The notes beneath the pieces are model-generated. The model ran no database searches and was not told the DNA's origin. It worked only from the letters and a program-made list of their open reading frames with translations. Positions 42,767-51,893 of a stretch of DNA of 64,000 bases are shown here, piece by piece. The position numbers and the translations under genes were made by a program. Within the stretch, counting starts at the first letter, position 1. Each line of letters opens with the position of its first letter. Source of the DNA: Ensifer sp. BR816 (GTDB taxonomy: Bacteria; Pseudomonadota; Alphaproteobacteria; Rhizobiales; Rhizobiaceae); the NCBI RefSeq assembly GCF_000378985.1, contig NZ_KB905370.1, forward strand, positions 3,124,604 through 3,188,603. The letters are read 5' to 3'.

Positions 42767-43309
42767 CTACTTCACGGGGATCATCAGGTGGGCATAGGGA
42801 GTGCCCGCCCACATGACATAGGGCTTGGAGGTGTCGGGCTTGGGATCCGTCGGATAGCCTTGCATCATGTCAGCCGCGTTCACGATCATGACATGCGGGC
42901 CGGTCTGTACCCAGTTGTTGCCCTCTTCGGGTTTCGTCGCGTAGGGATCGGTGTTGCTCGCGTCGGTGCCGCCGGCAAGCATGTACATGAAGCCCACCTT
43001 GCCCTTGGGCGGCTCCTTCTTGCCGATCCAGGCCATCGCCCATTCCATTGCATTGGCATCGCCGCACATCGGGTCGGGGCCGGGCGTGACCGGGTTGTCC
43101 GGCATGCACCAAAAGCCGTTCGTGCCCTCCCTCAAGGTGCGCATCGTGCCCTTCTCATCCATGGCATGGATGGCAGCGCCGCTTGCGACCGCCGCGGGTG
43201 CTGCGGATTCGGCGCTCTTGATCAGCGCAGCGTCGTCGGCGGCTGCACCCTGCCCTGCGACCAAACTGCTCGCCGCCAAAATGGCAGCAGCCGTCAGAAG
43301 CCGTTTCAT
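42767..43309 (-). CDS. Secreted protein of unknown function
   Basis: 180 residues with a Sec signal peptide (MKRLLTAAAILAASSLVAG, cleavage near GAAA). The mature part has a single Cys pair region (FWCMPDNPVTPGPDPMCGDANAM) and is rich in Met, Pro and Gly: VGFMYMLAGGTDASNTDP, PHVMIVNAADMMQGYP, PYVMWAGTPYAHLMIPV. It recalls hypothetical periplasmic proteins in other rhizobia, but I assign no family. No operon partner; gaps on both sides (285 and 163 bases) have no gene. Confidence 0.75.
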   Translation of the reverse strand: MKRLLTAAAILAASSLVAGQGAAADDAALIKSAESAAPAAVASGAAIHAMDEKGTMRTLREGTNGFWCMPDNPVTPGPDPMCGDANAMEWAMAWIGKKEPPKGKVGFMYMLAGGTDASNTDPYATKPEEGNNWVQTGPHVMIVNAADMMQGYPTDPKPDTSKPYVMWAGTPYAHLMIPVK

Positions 43310-43472
43310 GGCCGTTCTCCCGGATCGTGTTCATGGTTTTTCATGCTATCGGCCCGCGGCTGTGCCCAGCCGCATTAGCGACCGCTAAAATGATAGCAGA
43401 ACGGACCAAGCCGGACAATTCAGCAGGGCTGGCCGCGCCGGCAACGCTCGTCACCCGAGTGGCGCGCGTTCA

Positions 43473-44273
43473 TCAACCTTTTCCCCGGCTGAACCATCGC
43501 AGCGACATGCAGGAAAGCCCGGCGTCGATCTTTCCGATCTCGGTCGTCTTCAAGGCAACGACCCTATAACCGGCCTTGTCGAGCATCTCGATCGTGCGTG
43601 GAAAATCGGCGCCGACCATCACCACCTCGTTGACGCGAAGTGCATTGGCGGCCGCTTCCTCGCCTTCCGGAATGAGCATCTGCCGGAATTTCTCAAAGAC
43701 GCCCGAGCGCGCCAGGCGGCTGGTGGAGAGCACCGTTTCCTCGTCGAGCAGCGAGCAATCGGTCTTGAAGTGGAGGACGCCCTCCGGCGTTTCGACAATC
43801 TCGCTCTTGCGGCCAAGCTTGTCCAAGCAAGCCTGCAACGCCTCGGCGCCCGCCCTGTCGGTGCGGGCAGAAAGACCGATCATCACGCTTTCCTGGGTCG
43901 TGAGAACGTCGCCGCCATCGGCGTAGCCCGCCGACAGATCGAGAACCGTGTCGAACAGGTCGCGGAGCGTCGGCACCATCTCTTCGGCTTCCCGAACACG
44001 CGTGGCGGCGCCCGGACGCAGAACGATCGCGCCCTCGGTAAAGACCAGCGCCGGGTCTTCGACGAAGATCGAATCCGGGAAGGTCTCCAGCGGCGGCAGC
44101 ACCGTCGTCTCGACGCCGGCCGCGCGCATCGCCGCCAGATAGGCGTCGTGTTCGGCCTTGACGCCCACATAGCTCGGGCTGCCGCGGTCCTGCGCCCGCA
44201 AGCCGTCGACAACGGAACGCGCCGGCTCCCGGGCGATGATCGAATTGAAGTGATAGACCGGACGCGATGTCAT
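43473..44273 (-). CDS. Dimethylarginine dimethylaminohydrolase (DDAH) family amidinohydrolase
   Basis: 266 residues. Pentein-fold motifs: IFVEDPALVFTEGAIVLRPG (substrate Asp), YADGGDVL, LHFKTDCSLLD (catalytic His) and nucleophile Cys255 in GLSCMSLRW. It would hydrolyse methylated arginine, or arginine-like guanidines, to citrulline-type product plus amine. The length fits bacterial DDAH. It is upstream of nothing obvious; OsmC starts on the same strand 21 bases further upstream, so the two may be cotranscribed. Confidence 0.87.
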   Translation of the reverse strand: MTSRPVYHFNSIIAREPARSVVDGLRAQDRGSPSYVGVKAEHDAYLAAMRAAGVETTVLPPLETFPDSIFVEDPALVFTEGAIVLRPGAATRVREAEEMVPTLRDLFDTVLDLSAGYADGGDVLTTQESVMIGLSARTDRAGAEALQACLDKLGRKSEIVETPEGVLHFKTDCSLLDEETVLSTSRLARSGVFEKFRQMLIPEGEEAAANALRVNEVVMVGADFPRTIEMLDKAGYRVVALKTTEIGKIDAGLSCMSLRWFSRGKG

Positions 44274-44294
44274 CGAGAAACTTTCCCCTCTCAG

Positions 44295-44723
44295 TTATCC
44301 GGTGACCCGGCTGACGAATTCCGGATTGCCGCAGAGCGTATTGCTGACCGTGCAGATTTCCTCTTCCGCCGCTTCGGCGATTGCGTGGCGCACCACGTCA
44401 TCGATATCGCCGCGGATGACGAATTCGACATCGAAGCGCGCCACCCGTGATGGTTCGTCATGCGCCTTTTCGCCAGTCACCTTGGCGGAGACTTCGACAA
44501 GCCTGTCGAGTACGCCGAAGCGGCTTGCAGCGATCCGCGCGCTGAGCACCAGGCAGCTGGCAAGCGAGGCGTAGAGAAGGTCGAGCGGGCCGAAACCAGC
44601 CTGCGACGGGCTGGTGACGATGTCGAGCGTACCGCCTGTGACAGAAGTCACATGCGGGAAACCCGTTCGCCCGACGGTCGCCGTCGCGCCGGTTTCCCTT
44701 GACTTCACTCTGAGCTCGGCCAT
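44295..44723 (-). CDS. OsmC-family peroxide-resistance-like protein
   Basis: 142 residues with the OsmC alpha/beta fold. The N-terminal conserved PLDLLYASLASCLVLSARIAA contains the first redox Cys, and ICTVSNTLCGNPEF contains the C-terminal Cys pair region. Likely thiol-dependent hydroperoxide reductase of the OsmC/YhfA type. It lies between DDAH and FucU-like genes on the same strand with short gaps (21 and 16 bases). Confidence 0.85.
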   Translation of the reverse strand: MAELRVKSRETGATATVGRTGFPHVTSVTGGTLDIVTSPSQAGFGPLDLLYASLASCLVLSARIAASRFGVLDRLVEVSAKVTGEKAHDEPSRVARFDVEFVIRGDIDDVVRHAIAEAAEEEICTVSNTLCGNPEFVSRVTG

Positions 44724-44739
44724 TGCCGATCCTCTGCGT

Positions 44740-45195
44740 TCACGCCGTTTCCGGCGGAATGACGCCCTTGGTCAGGATGAAACAGCCGTAGAAGCGCGTC
44801 TCGCCGGTCGTGATGACGCAATAGGCCTTCTTCGCCTGCTCGTAAAAGGCGAAACGCTCGATGCCATACATCGGCGCCGGCTTGCCCTCGGCGCGATCGA
44901 TCTCGGCCTGCACCTCGCGCTGGACGGTTGGAACCTCGTCGGGGGCACCCATCACTTCCATGCGGCCGACCGACGGCTGCAGCGGCGTGTCGAGCGGCAG
45001 AACGGAGAGCACGGCCCTCACCGCGCGCGCGGCCGAAACATTGTCGATGTGGAGCAACTTGCCGAGCGTCGTCTGCCGAGCGATCGCATCCGATGGGAAA
45101 TTGGTGTCCGAAATCACGAGCGTGTCGGCGTGTCCCATCGATCGGAGTGCATGCAGCACATCCGCATTGAGAGCCGGGTCGATATTCTTGAGCAT
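44740..45195 (-). CDS. RbsD/FucU-family sugar mutarotase
   Basis: 151 residues from the ATG at 45195 with TGAGGAGAA upstream. Begins MLKNIDPALNADVLHALRSMGHADTLVI, the FucU/RbsD hallmark with the catalytic His region (MGHAD), and carries MYGIERFAFYEQAKKAYCVI near the C-terminus. It catalyses anomer interconversion of a pyranose such as fucose or ribose. Close to the ALDH and deoC genes in the DeoR locus, so deoxy sugar or pentose metabolism is suggested. Confidence 0.87.
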   Translation of the reverse strand: MLKNIDPALNADVLHALRSMGHADTLVISDTNFPSDAIARQTTLGKLLHIDNVSAARAVRAVLSVLPLDTPLQPSVGRMEVMGAPDEVPTVQREVQAEIDRAEGKPAPMYGIERFAFYEQAKKAYCVITTGETRFYGCFILTKGVIPPETA

Positions 45196-45333
45196 GCCTG
45201 TTCTCCTCAAACGCCGGCGGGACCTGCGGCGCATTGGGTCGCATCAGGCCTTTTCCGGGGTCGGTCGTCAACAGGATGTTCGGTTTCTCCACGCCTCCGA
45301 GGCGTTCCCGCGAACGGGACGGGCATCGGCCCC

Positions 45334-47718
45334 CTACTCGCCGTAGGGGATCCAGATGTTCTTGACGTCGACGGCGCGCCGCAGGAACGGCTGCCCTTCG
45401 GCTGCCGAACGGTCCGACCAGTCGACCGCCTTGCCGTAGTCGACGAAGGTTCGCTTCAGATTGCCGACCGACAGCTTCTCGACGAGCGTCGACAGTTCCA
45501 GCGATCCGAAGGCCCAGAGCGCGTCGACGTCGTTGTGGGCTGCCAGAGTCTTGGCAAGTTCGATCGCCGATCCGGTGACGATATTGACGACACCGGCCGG
45601 AACGTCGGAGGTTTCGAGGACGGAATAGAAATCCGTGGCGGCAAGCGGATGCGGCTCGCTCGGGATACTAACGACGCGATTGCCGACGGCGATCAGTGGC
45701 GCGACGAGGCTGACGAAGCCGAGCAGCGGCGCCTCCGGCGGGCAGATCACCCCGACGACGCCCTGCGGCTCCGGCATCGCGAGCGCCACGCCGCGCAAGG
45801 GCGGCTGATGCACGACGCCCTCATATTTGTCCGCCCAGGCGCCATAGCTGAAGAGACGGGCGATCGAGGCCTCGACCTCGGCCTTCGCATTGGCCGCCGA
45901 GGCGCCGGTCATGGCGGCGATGCGATCGGCAAATTCCGCCGCCCGACCGGCGAGGTTCTCGGCAATATAATAGAGGATCTGGGCGCGGTTATGCGTCGTC
46001 GCCGAAGACCAGGCCGAGGCCGCCTGTGCCGCGACGACCGCGTTGCGGATATCCTTGCGGTTGCCCTCGCCGACCTCGCCGATGACCTTGCCCTTCGGCG
46101 ACAGGATCGGGCGCGAATAGTTGCCATCCGGCCGCGCCTGCTTGCCGCCGATGAAGAGCTTAGCCGTGCGGTCGAGCGTTGGCAGAGCGAAATCGCCAGC
46201 GGCCGGCCTCACGGCCGGCAGAGCGGATTCGGCGCGGAGTTTCCGGCCGAGCCAGGCCTTGGGCTTCAGATATTCGTAGCACCCCTCCTTGCCGCCTTCG
46301 CGGCCAAAGCCGGATTCGCGCTTTCCGCCGAAGCCGCTCGAGGCGTCGAAGAGATTGGTGGCATTGACCCAGACAACGCCCGCCGCAAGCTTGGCGGCGA
46401 CATGCAGGGCGAGCCCGATCGTCTCGCTCCAGACGCTGGCGGCAAGGCCGTAGCGGCTGTGATTGGCAAGCTGGACCGCCTCTTCCGGCGTGCGGAAGGT
46501 CATCGATACGGCGACCGGGCCGAAGATTTCCTCCGTGGCGACGACCGAGGTCGGCTGGACAGCGGTGAGCAGCGTCGGCGGATAGAAGCTGCCGCCCTTG
46601 GGCAGCTCGATCTGCGGCTGGTAAAGCGCGGCCCCTTCGGTAACGCCCTGGCTGACGAGGTTTTCGATCCGCTGCAACTGCACCGGCGCGACGATCGCCG
46701 CCATGTCGATCGCCTTGTCGAGCGGATGGCCGACCCTAAGCGTCCCCATGCGCCGCTTCAGGCGTTCGTAAAACAAGTGTGCCACGCCCTCCTGAACAAG
46801 CACCCGCGAGCCGGCGCAGCAGACCTGGCCTTGATTGAACCAGATCGCGTCCACAACGCCTTCCACCGCGCCGTCGATATCGGCGTCGTCGAAAACGATG
46901 AAGGGCGACTTGCCGCCGAGTTCCAGCGTCAGCGACTTGCCGGTGCCCGCGGTCTTTTCGCGGATCAGGCGGCCGACCTCGGTCGAGCCGGTAAAGGCGA
47001 TCTTGTCGATGTCGTCGTGCTCGACGATCAGCGCACCGGTCTCGCCCTCGCCGGTGACGACGTTCAGCACGCCCGGCGGCAGGCCGGCAGCAGAGGCAAG
47101 CTCGGCGAAGAGCAGCGCCGTCAGCGGCGTGAACTCCGCCGGCTTCAGAATGACCGTGTTGCCGAGCGCCAGTGCCGGTGCCACTTTCCAGGCGAGCATC
47201 AGGAAGGGGAAGTTCCAGGGAATGACCTGGCCGACGACGCCGACCGGCACCTGATCGGCGAATTCCGTTTCCTGCAGCTGCGCCCAGCCGGCGTGGTGGT
47301 AGAAGTGGCGGGCGGCAAGCGGAATGTCGATGTCGCGCGTCTCGCGGATCGGCTTGCCGTTGTCGAGCGCCTCGACCACGGCGATCAGCCGGGCGTGACG
47401 CTGGATCATTCGCGCCAGCGCATAGAGATGCCGGGCCCGGGCGTGGCCGGAGAGCTTCGCCCAGGGGCCTTGCGCCTTGCGGGCGGCGGCGACCGCCGCG
47501 TTGACGTCCTCACGACCGCCGAGCGCGATCTTCGCCAGCAGCGCGCCGGTCGCCGGCTCGAAACTGTCGAATGTCTTGCCCGACGCGGAAGCGGCGAAGC
47601 GGCCGTTGATGAAGTGGCCGAGCTCCCCCTTGTGGCGGGCGAGCCAGGCCCGGGCTTCGGTGTCGCCCTCGGGTGCAGGGCCGTATGACATTTCGTCGAA
47701 AAACCTGGCGACGCTCAT
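45334..47718 (-). CDS. ALDH16-type aldehyde dehydrogenase with degenerate second domain
   Basis: 794 residues from the ATG at 47718, 4 bases after the deoC stop; ALDH16 proteins are about this long. The N-terminal ALDH domain is complete: VIPWNFPFLMLAWK, FTGSTEVGR, catalytic Glu in LELGGKSPF and Cys300 in NQGQVCCAGSR. The C-terminal ALDH-like half (from about residue 510) keeps VVGVICPPEAPLLGFVS but has no recognisable Glu/Cys pair. It is the family's known pseudo-domain. Oxidises an aldehyde, possibly acetaldehyde from DeoC; inference. Confidence 0.9.
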   Translation of the reverse strand: MSVARFFDEMSYGPAPEGDTEARAWLARHKGELGHFINGRFAASASGKTFDSFEPATGALLAKIALGGREDVNAAVAAARKAQGPWAKLSGHARARHLYALARMIQRHARLIAVVEALDNGKPIRETRDIDIPLAARHFYHHAGWAQLQETEFADQVPVGVVGQVIPWNFPFLMLAWKVAPALALGNTVILKPAEFTPLTALLFAELASAAGLPPGVLNVVTGEGETGALIVEHDDIDKIAFTGSTEVGRLIREKTAGTGKSLTLELGGKSPFIVFDDADIDGAVEGVVDAIWFNQGQVCCAGSRVLVQEGVAHLFYERLKRRMGTLRVGHPLDKAIDMAAIVAPVQLQRIENLVSQGVTEGAALYQPQIELPKGGSFYPPTLLTAVQPTSVVATEEIFGPVAVSMTFRTPEEAVQLANHSRYGLAASVWSETIGLALHVAAKLAAGVVWVNATNLFDASSGFGGKRESGFGREGGKEGCYEYLKPKAWLGRKLRAESALPAVRPAAGDFALPTLDRTAKLFIGGKQARPDGNYSRPILSPKGKVIGEVGEGNRKDIRNAVVAAQAASAWSSATTHNRAQILYYIAENLAGRAAEFADRIAAMTGASAANAKAEVEASIARLFSYGAWADKYEGVVHQPPLRGVALAMPEPQGVVGVICPPEAPLLGFVSLVAPLIAVGNRVVSIPSEPHPLAATDFYSVLETSDVPAGVVNIVTGSAIELAKTLAAHNDVDALWAFGSLELSTLVEKLSVGNLKRTFVDYGKAVDWSDRSAAEGQPFLRRAVDVKNIWIPYGE

Positions 47719-47722
47719 CGGA

Positions 47723-48736
47723 TTATCCAATCGGGTGTCTGTTGAGGGCCGAGTAGGCGCCGCTGACATGGTGCTCGAGCTGGCGCTCGATGTCTGCCAA
47801 CAGGCTCGATGCCCCGACGCGGAAGAGATCCGGCTCGAGCCATTCGCGGCCGAGCTCTTCCTTCATGAGGAACTGGTAGTTCAGCACATCCTTGGCCGCG
47901 GAGATTCCGCCGGCGGGCTTGTAGCCGACCTTGATGCCCGTGCGCTCCTGATAGGCGCGGATCATCCTGAGCATGATAAGGGTCACGAGCAGCGTCGCGT
48001 TCACACCCTCCTTGCCGGTCGAAGTCTTGATGAAATCGGCACCGGCCATCATGCAGATGAGCGAGGCGCGGGCGACGTTGCGCAGCGTCTTGAGGTCGCC
48101 GGTCGCGAGGATCGCCTTGACATGCGCATCGCCGCAGGCCTCGCGGAAATCACGCATCTCGTCATAGAGCGCCTGCCAGTTGCCCGTCAGCACATGTTCG
48201 CGGGTGATGACGATGTCGATTTCCTTTGCGCCGTCGGCGACCGAGGCCTCGATTTCCTTGAGCTTGACATCATGCGGCACGAGGCCAGCCGGAAAGCCCG
48301 TGGAAACCGCGGCCACCGGAATTCCGGAACCCTGAAGCGCCTCCACCGCCGTCGACACGAAACGGTGATAGACGCAGACCGCGCCGGTCGTGATTTCGCG
48401 ATCGCCCATGCCGAGCGCATCGAGAAGGTCCTGGCGCACCGGCTGGCGCGCCTTGGCGCAGAGACGCTTCACGCGTTCCGTCGTGTCGTCGCCGTTGAGC
48501 GTCGTAAGGTCGATGCAGGTGACCGCCTTCAAGAGCCAGGCGGCCTGCGCATCCTTTTTGACCGTCCGGCGACCCGGTAGTGTTGCGACGCGCCTCTCGG
48601 CCGCGGAAAGATTGACGCGCTGGTCGAACACCCAGGAAAGGTCGAGATCGACGCCGTCGTTGCGCGGCCAGTTATGACCGGCGCCAGCGGGCTTGGCAGA
48701 AATCGCCGACACCGCCTTGAGAGCAAGGTCTTCCAA
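47723..48736 (-). CDS. deoC: Deoxyribose-phosphate aldolase DeoC (long form)
   Basis: 337 residues. The TTG start at 48736 is supported by GAGGAG 7 bases upstream. A class I aldolase barrel: CIDLTTLN, the Schiff-base lysine in ADFIKTSTGKEGVN, and GYKPAGGISAAKDVL. It is longer than E. coli DeoC (259 aa) because of an ~70-residue N-terminal extension, as in the long bacterial/animal type. Cleaves 2-deoxyribose 5-phosphate to acetaldehyde and glyceraldehyde 3-phosphate. The ALDH gene follows by 4 bases. Confidence 0.93.
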   Translation of the reverse strand: MEDLALKAVSAISAKPAGAGHNWPRNDGVDLDLSWVFDQRVNLSAAERRVATLPGRRTVKKDAQAAWLLKAVTCIDLTTLNGDDTTERVKRLCAKARQPVRQDLLDALGMGDREITTGAVCVYHRFVSTAVEALQGSGIPVAAVSTGFPAGLVPHDVKLKEIEASVADGAKEIDIVITREHVLTGNWQALYDEMRDFREACGDAHVKAILATGDLKTLRNVARASLICMMAGADFIKTSTGKEGVNATLLVTLIMLRMIRAYQERTGIKVGYKPAGGISAAKDVLNYQFLMKEELGREWLEPDLFRVGASSLLADIERQLEHHVSGAYSALNRHPIG

Positions 48737-48797
48737 GCGACTACTCCTCGATTTCTCCCTGCCGGGACCGGGCAGCCTGCAGAGCAGCCCCAGTGGA

Positions 48798-48826
48798 TTG
48801 TTATTTTTCTATCGGATTTTTGTTAT
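48798..48826 (-). promoter_or_regulatory. Direct repeats in deoC promoter (candidate DeoR-family operator)
   Basis: TTGTTAT occurs at 48798-48804 and 48820-48826, 22 bp apart (two helical turns). On the coding strand of deoC they read ATAACAA within an A-rich island. DeoR-type repressors often use phased direct repeats. The adjacent DeoR gene (48890-49636) is on the same strand, so the repeats could also serve it only indirectly. Confidence 0.5.
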
Positions 48827-48889
48827 CATTCCATCAAGACCGGTGAGTGTCAAGCGACGACGCCGGACGAAGTCGCGAGACTATCATAT

Positions 48890-49636
48890 TTATCCCGCCA
48901 GCGCCTCAAGCGCCGAAAGCGATGCCTCACCGTCTTCGGTAATCACCGCCCGGAATGCGGTGAGTGGCGCGAAAAATGCCGGTTTCAACTTGCCGATCTT
49001 GCTCCTGTCCACCACGAGGTAGTTTTCGCGGGCGAGTGAAATCACCTTCTGCTTGACCGGCACTTCGTGAAAGTGAACGCATGTCGCGCCGCGGGCGGGG
49101 TCGACGCCGGCGGCCGAAACGAAGGCGACGTTGATGCCTAGATGATCGAGCGTCTCGAGACCTGAATTGCCCGAGAACGACGCCGATGACGGGTAGTAGA
49201 CACCGCCAAGCATGACGATCCGCGCATTTGGCTTGCGCGTCAGCCGGTCGGCCACGTTGAGGGAGTAACATACCGCCGTGATTGAATAATTTTCCGGTAT
49301 CACATCAACGAGATACTCAAGCGTCGTGCCACAATCAATGAAGATCGTGTCGTCGGGACGGATGTGCCGGGCAGCATGAATGCAAGCCTCGCGCTTCGCC
49401 GTCGCATGACTGTCGGCCGCGAGCGCGAGGTCATAAGGGACGTCGGCCTCGATATCGGCCGCAGGCACGATATGCCCGCCGAGATATCCGAACAGGTCCG
49501 GATTGTCGGCAACGTCGCGGCGAACGGTCATTTCCGAAACGCCCAGGAAAGCGGCCGCGTCTCTCAGATGCAGCACGCGACGCGCCGAAAGCGCATTGGC
49601 CAAGGCGATAATCCGTGTGGTCTTGCGACTGGCCAT
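48890..49636 (-). CDS. DeoR-family transcriptional repressor
   Basis: 248 residues. N-terminal DeoR HTH (LRDAAAFLGVSEMTVRRDVADN) and DeoRC sensor domain with FIDCGTTLEYLV, GGVYYPSSASFSGNSGLE and VDRSKIGK, the phosphosugar-binding pattern. Ends 153 bases upstream of deoC on the same strand. Likely local repressor of deoC-ALDH16 relieved by a deoxyribose/ribose phosphate. Confidence 0.92.
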   Translation of the reverse strand: MASRKTTRIIALANALSARRVLHLRDAAAFLGVSEMTVRRDVADNPDLFGYLGGHIVPAADIEADVPYDLALAADSHATAKREACIHAARHIRPDDTIFIDCGTTLEYLVDVIPENYSITAVCYSLNVADRLTRKPNARIVMLGGVYYPSSASFSGNSGLETLDHLGINVAFVSAAGVDPARGATCVHFHEVPVKQKVISLARENYLVVDRSKIGKLKPAFFAPLTAFRAVITEDGEASLSALEALAG

Positions 49637-49764
49637 GGCCCATCCCGAGTCTGCGTCCCAGGTCAGCCTGCGCCCCCGCGAGCGACGACCTGCAGCCCAA
49701 CAAGTTTTGTTAGAAATATCACAAAATCAGGCGTCTCGGCAAGCTCAGCAGGAACCTGCGGCGC

Positions 49765-50472
49765 TTACACATGAAATGCGTCTCGCAAGCCGCCGCCCTT
49801 TTTCGTCAGTCGGAGGTCGAGGTCCGCCTCGATGTGATCGATGTGCCGCAGCATCAGCGTGCAGGCTCCTTCGACATCCTTCTTTTCCAGGGCATCGACG
49901 ATCTGCTGATGTTCGTTGTGACCACAGCTCGAGATCACCGATTGCCCGTAAAGCGCGATCACGAGCGAAGAGCGGGCAACGAGCTCGTCCATGAAACGCA
50001 TGAGAATGGCATTACCGCTGATGGCGGCGACGGCAAGGTGAAAATCGCCGGAGGCCTTGATCTCGGCACGGCGGGCCGGCGCGCCGCGCTGGTTCGTCAG
50101 CCGCTCCTCCTCCGCAAGCAACTCTCTGAGTTCCTTGATCTGCGCTTTGCCGATATGGGGCGCCGCCTCGCGGAGTATGACCGGCTCCAGCAGGCGACGC
50201 GTCGCGAAGATCTGCTGCGCCTCGGTCACGGACGGATAGGCGACAAAGGCGCCACGATTCTTCTCGACATTGACCAGCCCTTCATAGGAGAGGGCTTGAA
50301 GGGCGGCGCGAACCAAAGTGCGGCTGACATTGAACAGGCTGCCGACGTCGTTTTCGGAAAGCTTCGTACCGGGCGCCAGCCGCCGCTCGACGATCGCTTC
50401 GCGGATCGCGTCACGGATATGGGCGCCGATATCGATGGCGTTGTCCGCCGGGGCAGGATTGGCTGAGGTCAT
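49765..50472 (-). CDS. GntR-family (FadR subgroup) transcriptional regulator
   Basis: 235 residues. N-terminal winged HTH (PGTKLSENDVGSLFNVSRTLVRAALQALSYEGLV) and an FCD all-helical effector domain with DFHLAVAAISGN and HNEHQQIVDALEKKD carrying metal-binding histidines. Divergent from a polyamine-type ABC operon, which it likely controls through the operator in the 255-bp gap. Confidence 0.92.
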   Translation of the reverse strand: MTSANPAPADNAIDIGAHIRDAIREAIVERRLAPGTKLSENDVGSLFNVSRTLVRAALQALSYEGLVNVEKNRGAFVAYPSVTEAQQIFATRRLLEPVILREAAPHIGKAQIKELRELLAEEERLTNQRGAPARRAEIKASGDFHLAVAAISGNAILMRFMDELVARSSLVIALYGQSVISSCGHNEHQQIVDALEKKDVEGACTLMLRHIDHIEADLDLRLTKKGGGLRDAFHV

Positions 50473-50558
50473 AGAACAGGGAATCCGGGACAGAGCCGAT
50501 ACTGTAGCGCGCGAAATGCTCGAAGTTAATCATTAATTGCACGCAACCAGTCCTTTTA

Positions 50559-50601
50559 ATTGTATACGATAATAGGCAATTTTTGGCAACAAACGCCTAT
50601 T
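50559..50601. promoter_or_regulatory. GntR operator candidates in the GntR/ABC divergent promoter
   Basis: ATTGTATACGAT (50559-50570) fits the FadR-subgroup pattern T-x-G-T-x-x-A-C-x-A. Immediately beside it, AATAGGC (50571-50577) and GCCTATT (50595-50601) form exact 7-bp inverted arms 17 bases apart. Both lie in an AT-rich island of the 255-bp gap, about 130-170 bp before the ATPase start. Confidence 0.6.
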
Positions 50602-50727
50602 AAATGTGCAACCAATCCGGTCGGTTTGCCACTGGATCGGCGGCGCCTGAGAAACTTCGCCACGGAATCAGGCCCTTAGAAAACTGGCACGCTTGATGCT
50701 TCGCTCCTGTCGCAAGGAGAAAGCGGC

Positions 50728-51816
50728 ATGTCCAAAGCAGCAGAGATCGATATCGCTTCCGTTTCCAAGGTGTATGGCACGACGACCGCAGTCCATGCCA
50801 TCAGCCTGAAGATTCCGGCCGGCAGCTACTGCTGCTTCCTCGGGCCCTCGGGCTGCGGCAAGACGTCGACGCTCAGGATGATAGCCGGCCACGAAAGCAT
50901 CTCCTCCGGCGATATCCGCCTCGGCAATGTCGTGGTGACCGATTTCCCGCCAGCCAAGCGGGGCACCGCGATGATGTTCCAGTCCTACGCCCTGTTTCCG
51001 CACCTCGACCTTGTCGACAACGTCGCCTTCAGCCTGAAGATGAAGGGCGTCGAGAAGGACGAGCGCCGGGCGAAGGGGCTGGAAATGTTGACCCTCATGC
51101 AAATGGGGGCCTATGCGGCGCGCCGGCCGACGCAGCTTTCCGGCGGCCAGCAACAGCGCGTGGCGCTCGCCCGGGCGCTGATCACCGATCCGGAAGCGCT
51201 GCTGCTCGATGAACCGCTTTCCGCGCTCGATCCCTTCCTGAAGATCCGCATGCGCGCCGAGCTCAAGAAGCTGCAGAAGACACTCGGCATCACCTTCGTC
51301 CATGTGACGCACAGCCAGGAAGAGGCGATGGCGCTCGCCGACCTCGTCGTCATCATGAACAACGGCCGCATCGAGCAGGCGGCGCCACCTCGGACCGTCT
51401 TCGAAAAGCCCGCAACCGCCTTCGTCGCCCGCTTCATGGGTGACCACAACGTACTTTCCGGCCGTGTAGCCGCGATCGACAACGATATCGTCACGCTCAC
51501 TGCGCCCGAAGGCCAGACGTTTACGGTCCGCGACATCGCGCAGGAAGTCGGAAAGCCGATCGACATCGGCATCCGCACCGACCGGGTGCGCCTCGAGCCG
51601 GCATCCGAAAGGTCGCTCGGCTTCCAGGGTGTCGTCTCGAATGTCGAATATCGCGGCGCGTCCGTGAAGATCACTGTGATCGGCGCCGGCAGCGACGACT
51701 TCACAGTGGTCGTCTCCGATGCCGACTACTTCAGGAGACCGGTATCGGTCGGCGACGCGGTGTCGCTCAGTTGGGCCCTCGAGGACGTGATCCCTCTCGG
51801 CCGTCTTTCAGCCTGA
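50728..51816 (+). CDS. ABC transporter ATP-binding protein (PotA/spermidine-putrescine type)
   Basis: 362 residues. Walker A GPSGCGKTS, Q-loop MMFQSYALFPHLD, signature LSGGQQQR, Walker B LLLDEPLSALDPFL, H-loop VHVTHSQEEA and a C-terminal TOBE domain. SKAAEIDIASVSKVYG start with GCAAGGAGAA upstream. First gene of an import operon ending in a racemase. Confidence 0.93.
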   Translation: MSKAAEIDIASVSKVYGTTTAVHAISLKIPAGSYCCFLGPSGCGKTSTLRMIAGHESISSGDIRLGNVVVTDFPPAKRGTAMMFQSYALFPHLDLVDNVAFSLKMKGVEKDERRAKGLEMLTLMQMGAYAARRPTQLSGGQQQRVALARALITDPEALLLDEPLSALDPFLKIRMRAELKKLQKTLGITFVHVTHSQEEAMALADLVVIMNNGRIEQAAPPRTVFEKPATAFVARFMGDHNVLSGRVAAIDNDIVTLTAPEGQTFTVRDIAQEVGKPIDIGIRTDRVRLEPASERSLGFQGVVSNVEYRGASVKITVIGAGSDDFTVVVSDADYFRRPVSVGDAVSLSWALEDVIPLGRLSA

Positions 51817-51893
51817 ACGGGGCCAGAAGCAACCATCCGCCCGATCCTGCAAAAAACCGTCAATCAAGCACCACCAAAAAGGGGAACGACAGC

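Noticed and set aside
44614-47688. 1024-codon plus-strand frame opposite OsmC, FucU and ALDH16 genes
   Set aside because: It spans three well-supported minus-strand genes with complete family motifs; the plus-strand translation shows no domain.
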